Source: Oscillospiraceae bacterium (GTDB taxonomy: Bacteria > Bacillota > Clostridia > Oscillospirales > Oscillospiraceae). Taken from it: DNA of 49,469 nt. Below the pieces are notes generated by a model. The model was not told where the DNA came from. It ran no database searches and saw only the letters and a list, made by a program, of their open reading frames with translations. The translations under genes were made by a program, and so were the position numbers. The DNA lies in NCBI GenBank assembly GCA_017416325.1, contig JAFQCV010000001.1, forward strand, positions 1 through 49,469, read 5' to 3'. Each line of letters begins with the position of its first letter. Within the stretch, counting starts at the first letter, position 1. Positions 8,752 through 19,500 of the stretch are shown piece after piece.

Positions 8752-9630
8752 ATGAAAGTATTTGTTACCGGCGTCTGCGGCCAGCTGGGCCACGACGTAA
8801 TGAAAGAATTACAAAAACGGGGACACGAAGCCGTTGGCAGCGACCTTGCTCCGGCGGAAGACAGCGGTTATATTGCCCTGGATATTACGGATGCCGAAGC
8901 TGTGCGCCGGGTTTTGCTGGAGCAGAAGCCGGACGCGGTGATCCACTGCGCCGCCTGGACGGCGGTGGACGCGGCGGAGGACTGTGAAGAAAAGGTAAGA
9001 GCCATCAACGCAGGCGGCACCGGGCATATCGCCAAGGTCTGCCGGGCGTTAGACTGCAAAATACTCTATATCTCCACGGACTACGTCTTCGACGGCCAGG
9101 GTGAGCAGCCCTGGGAGCCGGATTGCAAGGCCTACGCCCCCTTGAATGTCTACGGACAGACCAAGTTGGAAGGGGAACAGGCGGTGGCGGAGCTGCTGGA
9201 GAAATTTTTCGTTGTCCGCATTGCCTGGGTCTTCGGAAAAAACGGCAGCAACTTCATTAAGACCATGCTGAATGTGGGCAAAAAGTACGATACCTTGCGG
9301 GTGGTAAAGGATCAGGTGGGCACGCCTACCTATACTTTGGATCTTTCCCGGCTGCTGGTAGATATGGTGGAAACGGAAAAGTATGGCTTCTACCACGCCA
9401 CCAACGAGGGCGGCTACATCAGCTGGTACGAATTTGCTTGCGAGATCTTCCGTCAGGCAGGCTATCCGACGAAGGTAATCCCTGTGACCACGGAAGAATA
9501 TGGCCTTTCCAAGGCGGCCCGGCCTTTTAACAGCCGACTGGATAAATCCAAATTGATCGCGGCGGGCTTTAAGCCCCTGCCAACCTGGCAGGATGCGCTG
9601 AGGCGCTATTTGAAAGAAACCGAGGATTAA
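8752..9630 (+). CDS. rfbD: dTDP-4-dehydrorhamnose reductase
   Basis: Last step of dTDP-L-rhamnose synthesis, NAD(P)H-dependent reduction at C4. 292 residues. The dinucleotide-binding loop VTGVCGQLG sits at the N-terminus, followed by INAGGTGHIAKVC, the STDYVFDG strand and the short-chain dehydrogenase YGQTK catalytic pair. AAWTAVDAAE is characteristic of RmlD. It is tightly coupled to rfbA (2-base gap) and rfbC (3-base gap). Confidence 0.96.
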   Translation: MKVFVTGVCGQLGHDVMKELQKRGHEAVGSDLAPAEDSGYIALDITDAEAVRRVLLEQKPDAVIHCAAWTAVDAAEDCEEKVRAINAGGTGHIAKVCRALDCKILYISTDYVFDGQGEQPWEPDCKAYAPLNVYGQTKLEGEQAVAELLEKFFVVRIAWVFGKNGSNFIKTMLNVGKKYDTLRVVKDQVGTPTYTLDLSRLLVDMVETEKYGFYHATNEGGYISWYEFACEIFRQAGYPTKVIPVTTEEYGLSKAARPFNSRLDKSKLIAAGFKPLPTWQDALRRYLKETED

Positions 9631-9633
9631 ACC

Positions 9634-10245
9634 ATGGGACAGATCACAGTAGAAAAGAATGTGGGCGGCATTGAAGGCCTGTGCGTCATTACCCCCGCCG
9701 TTCACGGGGACAGCCGGGGCTATTTTATGGAGACCTACAGCCAGCGGGATATGGCCCAGGCCGGATTGGATATCCCCTTTGTCCAGGATAATCAGTCTAT
9801 GAGCGTCAAGGGCGTTCTTCGGGGTCTGCATTTTCAGAAGCAGTATCCCCAGACCAAGCTGGTCCGGGTGATCCGGGGCAGCGTCTTTGATGTGGCGGTG
9901 GATCTTCGTGCCGGTTCAGCTACCTACGGCGAGTGGCACGGGGAATTGCTGACGGAAGAGAACAAGAAGCAGTTTCTGATCCCCAAGGGCTTTGCCCACG
10001 GCTTTTTGGTGCTCAGCGACACCGCGGCGTTCTGCTATAAATGCGACGATTTTTACCACCCCAATGACGAGGGCGGTCTTGCCTGGAATGATCCCGGTAT
10101 CGGCATCGCCTGGCCGGAGCTGGCAGGGGAGTACCCCGGCAGCGCCTCCGCCGCAGGCTATACTCTGGCGGACGGAACGCCGCTGATCCTCAGCGAAAAG
10201 GATCAGAAGTGGCAGTGCCTGCGAGATGCGTTCCAATTTAAATAA
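9634..10245 (+). CDS. rfbC: dTDP-4-dehydrorhamnose 3,5-epimerase
   Basis: Cupin-fold epimerase acting between RfbB and RfbD. 203 residues. Family motifs are HGDSRGYFMET, NQSMSVKGVLRGLHFQ with the active-site histidine, VFDVAVDLR and PKGFAHGFLVLSD. The ATG lies 3 bases after the rfbD stop. dTDP-glucose 4,6-dehydratase (RfbB), needed to make its substrate, is not in the window and must be encoded elsewhere. Confidence 0.96.
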   Translation: MGQITVEKNVGGIEGLCVITPAVHGDSRGYFMETYSQRDMAQAGLDIPFVQDNQSMSVKGVLRGLHFQKQYPQTKLVRVIRGSVFDVAVDLRAGSATYGEWHGELLTEENKKQFLIPKGFAHGFLVLSDTAAFCYKCDDFYHPNDEGGLAWNDPGIGIAWPELAGEYPGSASAAGYTLADGTPLILSEKDQKWQCLRDAFQFK

Positions 10246-10253
10246 GGCATCTT

Positions 10254-10285
10254 TACCCACCCGAAACCCGGGTGGGTAATTTTTT
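10254..10285 (+). terminator. Terminator of the rfb operon
   Basis: ACCCACCC pairs with GGGTGGGT over a 7-base loop, then AATTTTTTG. It begins 9 bases after the rfbC stop. Confidence 0.85.
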
Positions 10286-10305
10286 GCCGCGCCTCAAGGC
10301 TGCCG

Positions 10306-10324
10306 ATTCCCGTTTGCCGGGCAG
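10306..10324 (+). repeat. Post-terminator intergenic repeat, copy 2
   Basis: Exact 19-base copy of 7660-7678, again just downstream of a terminator. Confidence 0.7.
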
Positions 10325-10338
10325 TTTCGTTAGACATC

Positions 10339-10369
10339 GTAGGGGCGTGCGACCAATGGTCGCCCCTAC
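10339..10369. repeat. Extragenic palindrome (GTAGGGG type)
   Basis: GTAGGGG pairs with CCCCTAC, and inside it CGACC pairs with GGTCG around AAT, with a 4-base bulge. It lies in the 354-base gap between rfbC and the giant surface-protein gene and has no T-run, so it looks like a dispersed palindromic repeat and not a terminator. Confidence 0.6.
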
Positions 10370-10521
10370 ATTAAAAAATCAACACCCCGATAAATGGCAA
10401 TTTGATTGGGGGGCGGGTTCACTAAAAAGAGTGGCTAAGAATTGGTAAAAATGCACAAAAACAGGGAGCAATATTTGTAAAATTGGATAGAGGTGCAAGG
10501 CTTCCCATTTGCCCGAAAATC

Positions 10522-10530
10522 TGTTATAAT
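10522..10530 (+). promoter_or_regulatory. Extended -10 promoter of the giant surface-protein gene
   Basis: TGTTATAAT is an extended -10 box (TGnTATAAT). The region 17 bases upstream (TTCCCA) is a poor -35, as is common with extended -10 promoters. The start codon follows about 70 bases later. Confidence 0.5.
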
Positions 10531-10599
10531 TTGGACATAAGATGTATATGTGTGTGCTATACGCACATGTTCGTTTATTTCCTACATGAGGTGAAAGAT

Positions 10600-13500
10600 A
10601 TGAAGCGATTTCAAAGAGTGAACGCCTTCATCCTGGCCCTGGCGCTGTTTATGAGCATGATTCCTGCGGGAGTTTTGCCTGTTATCGCGCTGGATGCGCA
10701 GGATGAGCAGATGGTGGTTGGTTCTAACTACCTCCATGCGTCTTATTCAGAAGAAGCCATCACCGTAGATGGCAGCATGGATTTGAAGCAGGAACCTGCC
10801 TACCGTCGGACGATTTCTCTGCCTAATGGCAAAGTCTTTAGCGTTGCCTGGGGCACAGAAGATCTGTATGTGGCAGCGGATGACAACATTACCTTGTTGG
10901 AGATCAACGGGGTAACTGTACCCCTTGCCGCGGATACCAAAGAGGTGAAGATCTCTCTGTCCGAGCTGAACATTACCGACCCGACCAAAACCTATACATT
11001 CTCTATTAAGGTCGGCAGCATGGAAACGGCTTGGACCGCCGAGCTGATTTTTGATGCAAATGTTTACGCAAAGGTTCCGACGCATAAAAATGTTGCTTAT
11101 GGCGCAAAGGCGTTGGATACGGACGGCTGGCGATATGAGCTGGATTCTCTTCGCACGCAGGGTGTGAATGAAACATCCAATATCAAGTATGACATGTATT
11201 ATCCCAAGAAGCTGAGCAATTCGACTCCGCTGGATTTCGCTGTTTCTTATGATGCGCCCACCGTTGTGGAAATGGACGTAGAAGTCAAATACCTGCCGTC
11301 CCTTGCAAATGCCCCTAAGACTTATGCAAACTGGACTGCCAGAAATGTCGCGGGCGCCTTGAACATCGTGATTCGGGATAATTCTGCTGCAACGACCGCT
11401 GGAGACGCTCTGGTAACCATGCTTTACAGAATCGGCACAGATCTGTATCTGATGTATCCGGACAATGCCAATCAAGCGGTTCACAGCGTCAAGATCGGTA
11501 CATACAGTGAAGATTACGCGGCTACCGAAACCTATCATCTGCGAATGGAATACAGCTACCGTTCGGTTAGCGGCAAGACGGTTGCGGATGTTGCCTATTT
11601 TGTCAACGGCAACTTGGTAGCCAAGCAGGCCGATGTTTACAAGACCAGCACGAACTGGTCCTCTGCCGGTCCGGTCATTCAGATGGTTGCATTTGGCGAA
11701 GACAGTACCGATGAAACAAAACGTGTGGAAGTCATCGTGGACGATTTCTCCGCTACCCATGAGGACGCAGACCTGGAAGCTTACAAGGCAGAATATAAGG
11801 AAGCCGCGACGAAAGCCAAGGCTGTCATGGATCTGATCGATGCCATTGGTGAGCCTGTGACTTTGGCCAGCAAGGCTGCCATCGAGGCGGCCAGCCAGGC
11901 TTATGATGCGCTGGGCTCCGCGATCCAGTCTATGGTAACCAATGCGGATAAGCTGGAAGCAGCGAAAACGCAGCTGCAGAAGCTGGAGAGCAGCTGCCTG
12001 CATGCCGGATTTGCCTCCACAGATATGACCCTGGACGGCAAGGCAACTGAGGTCATCTACACCCGGGCCGTTTGGCTGACAGATACCCTGAAGGCCAGCC
12101 TGGCATGGGATCTTACCAATCTGTACCTGGCGTTTACCGATACCAACACTCCCAATATTTCCAACCTGGTGATCAACAACAAGGCTGTGACCGTCAGCAG
12201 CGGAAACAGCAAGACCACCACTGGTATCCGGGAGATCCGGATCCCTCTGAGTGAGCTGAATATCACAGATTTGGCTAATACCAATAACTTTACAATGTCC
12301 TTCCAGGTGGGAAGTCTCACATGGACCGGCAAAGTGGTGCTGGATACCACGGAGCTTGAGACCTTGAAGCTGAATCCCCCAACAAGCGGCAGCCTCTCTG
12401 AAGATAAAAAGACTGCTTCTGTGAATGGCATCAAAGCAGGCAACTCTTATGCCTCGATGGATTCGGCGGTGCTGGCTTCCACGGCAGCGGCTACGGTGGT
12501 AGAGTTTGATCTGCAGATCAACAGTCTGACCGGCTTCGCTGCTGAGAATGCCTACGGCTCTCCCCGTGTGGCGGAAACGGGCGTGAATTTCCAGGTTATA
12601 GACGACCTGGTTACCACACTGGAAAATGGCAATGTAAACCAGACCTTTAAGTTTGGTTTCTTCCTGCGGGACGGTGTCATCCAGCTGGGCCATGCTGCCG
12701 ACGGCAAGCACGAATTTGTTGCTGTTGACAATGACGGCAGCGGTAAATTCCATGTCCGCGTAGAGTATACCTATGCCAACGATGCGGCAATGACAGTTTC
12801 CGCAAACTATTATATCAACGGCGTACTGGTCGCCACCGGTAAAAATGTCCGGGCAACTACCTCCAGCCTTGGCACGAAGGGAACCCAAAGGGTCTTCCTT
12901 AGAGTGCAAACGAAAGACTCGGATACGGAGAAAACGGATGTCGTTTGGTCCAATTTGACCGTTTCCAAGACCAATCCCAATTTGGCTAAGGACTTGATCG
13001 ACGGTGTGGCAGAGGTAGAGCAGATGATCTCCCAGATCGGCGTGGTGACGCTGGACAGAGCTGCCTACATCGGACAGGTTCAGGATCGCTTCTATCAACT
13101 GAGCGCTGTCGCCCAGAAGCTGGTTACCAATGCAAGCGTTCTAATGGATGCCGTTGCGGAACTGAACAGATTGGCTAACAGCCACCTCCACGCCGTATTT
13201 GCACCCACCTCTGTGGTTTTGGACGGCAAGGCCGACGAGGCTGTTTTCCGCCGGAATCTGATGCTGGGAACCACCAAGTTTGGCGCTGCCTGGGATGCCA
13301 AGAATCTGTATCTGTACTTTGCGGATACCGCAGCACCCAATGTTTCTAATCTGGTTATCAACGGCGAGGCCGTAAATACTGCCGGTGTCACCGGTGCGGG
13401 TGTCCGGGAGATCCAGGTCAAACTGGAAGACCTGGGTATCACCAGCCTTACCGTGCCTTATGCGATCTCCTTTAAGATCGGCAATCAGACATGGTCTGGC

Positions 13501-16500
13501 AAGCTGGTGCTGGATAATGTGGACTTTGGTATACTGCCCCACGGTAATCTGTATAACGGCGCTACCAGCCTAAACAACAAGGAAAGCTTTAAGCTGGACA
13601 GCTGGGCGGTTAATAAAGAGGGCGAATCCAACTACATGAGCTTCGCCCAGGTGCTCACGGAAAAGCTGACCTCCGTTACCGGCGCGGCGACTGTCGTGGA
13701 ATTTGACATGGCAGTGGAGAATATGCCGGATGGCTACGTTGCGGGCAGCGGTCCCTCCCGTTCCTTCCTCAACAACGGTATCACGGTATCCGTCCGTGAT
13801 GACAGAGATACCACAAACAAAAACGGTTTCGTCTTCGGCCTGGGCAAGAAGGACGGCCAGCTGTACCTGGTTTGCTGGTATATGGATGCTGCCAACAAAG
13901 CCAAGAAGGCAGAAATTCCTGTAGGCAGTGCCGATAACTGCCATGTCCGTGTGGAATACGCCTACGGCGAGGACGACACGGTAAAGGCAACATACTATGT
14001 CAACGGCGTGTTGGTCCATGAGCAGGAAAATTCCTATCTCACCGGAGCCAGCTTCGGCACGACCACCGCCAACTGCCTGCAATTCTTTGCCGTTGTTCCT
14101 GCGGCATCCACATCCGCTACCCATAAGGTAGTCGCGACTTTCGAAAATGTATCTGTTGGTCACACCCAGCCCTCTTTGGTGAACGACCTGACCGTGGAAG
14201 TTCCCAAGGTGGAAGCGTTGATCAACGCCATCGGTCTGCCCATTACCCAGGACAGTAAGCCGAAGATCGATGCTGCCCAAAATGCTTATAACAGCCTAAG
14301 CGATCTGGCGAAGACCCAGGTTTCTAACCTGAATGTTCTGGAGACTGCCCAGGCTCGGCTGCAGATGCTGCAAAACAGCTACATCCATGCCGCGTTCTCC
14401 AGCGAAGAGCCGGTTCTGGACGGCAAGCTCTATGAGGCTGCCTACCGTCTGAACATCAAAATGACCGACACGCTGAAGTTCGGCGCGGCCTGGTCCAAGA
14501 AGTACCTGTATCTGGTCTTCGAGGATGAGACCGCACCCGTTGTCAGCGATCTGGTCATCAATGGCAAGAAGGTGAATGTCACCTCCACCAACAGCAAGAC
14601 CGGCGCGGTTGGCCGTGAGGTCCGTATCGCCCTGTCCAGCCTGGGTATCGTAGGCTACGATAAGACCTATCCCATTTCCTTCCGCATTGGCGATATCTAC
14701 TGGAGCGGCACTCTGGTGCAGGACAGCAACGATTACGAAGCTCTGAAGCACGGTAGTGTGTACTACGGCGCTGCCGGCTCCAGCGATAAGCTGTCCCTGG
14801 TTTTGAATACGCTGACTCCCGATGCTGACGGCGGCAACAAGAACCGCAGCCTGGCTTTGTTCACAAACTCGAAGTTTGCTTCGGTTTCCGGCAAGATCAC
14901 CATCGTGGATATGGACATCGACATCAACAACATGCCGGATAACTGCACAGTTACCAAGGCCCCCGGCCGTAACTTTATCAAAGACGGTGTGACATTTAGC
15001 TACATGGATGACCTGTCTCCTGCCGCAGAGGATGCCGCCGCGGCTACCGAAGGCATGGTGTTTGGCTTTGGTAAGGTAAGCGGCAAGCTGAAGCTGTACT
15101 ACTGGTATAACGATGCCAACGGCGCTGCCCAGCTGGGCTCTGTGGATGTTCCCGTGTCTGACAGCTATCATTTGCGCGTGGAATACGGCAATGGCAACGG
15201 TAAGGTGACCTCTGCCAAGTACTTTATCAATGGCATCCTGCTGGCAGAAACAACCTCTTCCCGTGTTACCGCCAGCTCCTTCGGCACCAAGGCTCAGAAT
15301 GTTCTGCAGATCTTTGCCCAGGCCTCTATGGAGACTGAGGCTGGCCGTGTTGACCTGCGGGTCAGCAATGTTTCCGGTTCTCATCCTCAGCTGCTGGTCA
15401 TTGACGATAAGTCTGCCGCAGCCAATATGGATAATGTCATCGATGCCATCGGCACCGTGACACTGGACAGCACGGAAAAGATCGTTGCTGCCCGGGAGCT
15501 CTACGACAGCCTGACCGCTGCCCAGAAGAAGCTGGTTACCAAGTATGCTGCTTTGCAGGCGGCAGAAGCCAAGCTTCGCGCACTGAAGGATCAGATCAAC
15601 GGCCAGTATACCATGTATGCTTTTGCGGAGTATACTACGGAAGAAATGAGCATCGACGGAAAGCTGTCAGAAAAGATCTGGCGTACAAAGCAGACCGTCT
15701 TTGGTGTTGGCAAGCTGGGTATGGCTTGGGACTTTAATTACCTGTACCTGACCGTTACCGGCAGCAAGGTAAATACCCTCAAAAACCTGAAGATCAACGG
15801 CACGGCTGTTTCCGATCTTGGTGTAACCAACGGAAGCGTCCGGGAAATGAAGATCCTGCTGTCCAGTGTGGGCATCAAGGCCATTGACTTCACCCATGGC
15901 TATGACCTGTCCTTCTCTCTGGACGGCAAGACCTGGGAAGGCCAGCTGATCTTCGATACCGGCAAGTATGCCGTGATCAAGCCCACCTCCACTTACTGGG
16001 GCGGCAGCAAGAACCAAAACGATGGCATCCTGAACTCTCTGGATTCTACCAGCAGAAACCGTGTGGGTCTGTACTACAATTCCACCAAGCTGGAATCCAC
16101 CAACGGTATGTCCACCATTGTGGAATTTGATCTGAAGATCAATTCCATGCCCAACAACGGTTATGACAGCGGTGTCAACCGTAACTTCCTGGTGGGCGGT
16201 GTCAGTGTCGCCATCCGTGATGAAGACGTCACTTTGGGCGAAAACGGTATGGGTACGGAGGGCTTCCTGTTAGGTCTTGTCCGCCAGAAGGGCAATATGT
16301 ACCTGGTCTACTGGGAAGACTCCACGGACGAATTTGTTTACGTACTTGTAGATGACTGGGGTACCGATAATTATCACCTGCGCATTGAGTACGAATACCA
16401 TACCAACGACGATGTTTCTGCCAAGTACTATGTCAACGGTCTGCTGGTAGCAGAATCCCATGACGCTAAGGAGCTGGCCGAAGACGGTATTTTCGGTACC

Positions 16501-19500
16501 AGCGGCAGCTGCCGCCTGCAGGTCACAGGCTACGGTACAGCGGAAGAAGCGTTGGATGCGGTCATTTCCGACCTCTCCATTTCCCAGAACCGCTATATGG
16601 ATAACCCCGATCCCCGGGATGAGATCACCAAGGATGCCATCTTTGGCGTGCTGGATCTGAACCATGTTCAGAAAGACCTGACTTTGCCCAAGGAGTATGT
16701 CACCATCAATGGCGAGCGCTTTGCGCTGAGCTGGAAAACCAGCAATTCCTCTGTGGTTACCAAGGAAGGTAAGATCACCCGTCCTCTGGAGGATCCCGCT
16801 TCTGCCACGCTGACTGTGGTGGTGGACGGCGAGGAACTCTGGGCTGTGACCGTCAAGGTCGACCCCATGTCTCTGGAGGAGTATGAATCCCCTGAGAATG
16901 TGGAGGCACCCTTCAGCAAGGCACCCATTGTCATCGACGGCATCCTGGACGACGAAGGCTGGAGAATGAGCGGCCGCGTCCTGGACAGAAACAAGCAGGT
17001 GTATGCGGAGTACGGCTTCCAGTGGACACAGTCCTACCTGTATGTAGCGGTTGAGTATCTGAACGGGATCAATACCCTGTCTTTGAAGCTGAACGGCCGT
17101 TACTTCACCCTGAAAGACGGCAAGCTGTACCGTGGCGGCGAGAACGTCGGCGGCAGCGGCGCTCTGGCGGTTACCAACGGCGATGTTGTGGAGCTGCGGA
17201 TCCCCCTGTCTGTTCTGGGTCTGCCCAGTAAGATCAGCTCCTACGGTTATGCCATCCCCATGTCTCTGAAGGCCGGTCCTTATGTGGGCAACGGCAAGAC
17301 TTTGGGCCTGTCCAATACCGACTGGGTCATTACGGTAAACCGTAACCATGAGACTCTGGGCGAAAGCATAAAGACAAATGATGCCTACCACGGTGCCCAG
17401 CGGCTGGCCAACGGCTACCGCCTGTTCGACCTGTACGGCGGCACCAACAAGGCAGGAACCCGTAGCTATGTTTACCTCTACAGAACCGATGAGTACTATG
17501 AAAACTTCTCGGACCGTACCTACGCCAACCGTGTGGAGTTTGACTTCTATGCGGAAGCCCTGCCTGTCCTGCCTACCGACGGCTCTGCCTACCGGCCCAC
17601 CGGCGGCATCTACTCCGTTTCCGGTCCCACCTTCACCATCGCGGATGCCGCGGGTCCGGATAACTATTGCTACGGCTGTTCCTTTGGTATCATCAATACC
17701 ATTCACGGCTTGATGTTCGTGCTGAACGTGGGCGGCGCGATACAGACCCAGCTGATGCATAGAGAGGTTGGCGAAAAGTTCTCCCTTGCCGTGGAATGGG
17801 CAAGTGACGATTCTCTGAAGGTGTTTATTGACGGTGAGCACCTCACCACCTTCTATAGCGCATCTGCCTGGAAGTCCGGCTCCGGCGACGCCAGCCTGGG
17901 TATCAACATGTATACCTTCTTCGAGCCCCAAAGCACGGCTGACAACTACGATGTGCAGATCACCAACATTGGCTTCGGCAAGGTCCACTATGAGGAGAAT
18001 CTCCTGAACCAGCTGACCTTTGAGGACATCTGCGGCAAGAACAGAACCCAGAACAAGATCACTTCCGATCTGGTTCTGCCCAAATCTATCACCAACGGTC
18101 AGTTGGACAAGGAATACAAGATCACCTGGACCTCCAGCAACCCTGCGGTAGACGCCTCCACCGGCAAGGTCACCAGACCTCAGCTGGGTGCGGCAGTTGT
18201 TACTTTGACGGCTACGCTGTCCAATGGCGAGTCCAAGAGCTTCGACCTGATCGTCTACGGCTCCAAGGCACAAAACGACGGCGTGCTGCATGTGCTGGAG
18301 GATCTGGATCCCGCCAGCGGCGTCGGCAGCGCCAGCAAGGATATCGTCTTCACCTTCGATGCGACCAATAATAGTATCATCAAGGTTCTGGACGGCGAGA
18401 CTACCATCAACTACGTGGTCCTGAAGGACGGTGACAACAAAGCTCGCCTGGTACCGGAAAACCTGACCCTGTGGGTCAGCGATGACAACCAGGTTTACAC
18501 CCGTGTCAAGGACTTCAAGCTGCTGCAGGTTGGCGAAAAGTGGTATCTGTACGACTTTGAAGCCCAATGTAAGTATGTCAAGGTCCACTACACCCAGCCG
18601 GATAGCGATGAGTCTACCTTCATCGGCACTTACGGCGAGATGATCGACGCAGGCTATGAGGCAGTCTTCGGCGGCGGCGGCGCGACCTTTACCCAGTCCT
18701 CCTATGTCCTGACCAATAATACCGGCAAGACCCAGCAGGACTATGCCTGGACCGTTTCCAAGAAGGATCTGGGCATCACCGGTACCGATGCTTCCATCCG
18801 CGTTTATGCAGACGGCAAGCTGCTGTACCACTATGTCAGCGGCAGCGATGTGGTCATCCGGATCAATGATCTGGAGGCAGGCGCTTCTGTGACCCTGACA
18901 GTCCTGAGCAGTACCAGCAAGGCTGTTATGGATATCGCCAACAAGGAAGGCGTCCATGAGGTGGTTTACGGTGTCCGGGAAAGCACCCTCAGCACCTCTA
19001 AGTACTACTACATGACCCTGCCTGCGGGCACCACCTTCCCCGATGGCTCCAAGCTGGAGAAGGAGACCTTGTTTGCGCTTAACGGCGGTGGCTGCATGAC
19101 TTCTACCGACGGCGGCATTACCTGGGATAATACATACCTGGTCAAGAACAATGCTCCTGCAGGTAAGAAGCCGGTAGAAAAAATGAGTCAGGGTGGCTGG
19201 ATCTTCGACTCTGTTACCGGCCGAATGATGTTTGAGTGCTACCACTCTGTGGATAAGGTGACGGACGAGAATCACATGCACACCGATATCATTGCCTCCG
19301 ATGACGGCGGCAAGACCTGGTACCTGCAGTACACAATGCCCTGCCGCCAGTGTATGGATGGGTATCTGGGCGACAACAATATTCCCGGCTATGCACTGTC
19401 CTACTCCGACGGTATCCAGTTGTCCACCTATGACGGTAAGGGTCCCAATGTAGACTTCGTATTCCCCTTGGGCTATATGTGGGATAACAACGGTAACTTT

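Noticed and set aside
10747-13098. Open frame of 783 codons on the minus strand
   Set aside because: Antisense shadow of the giant surface-protein gene, with no family features.
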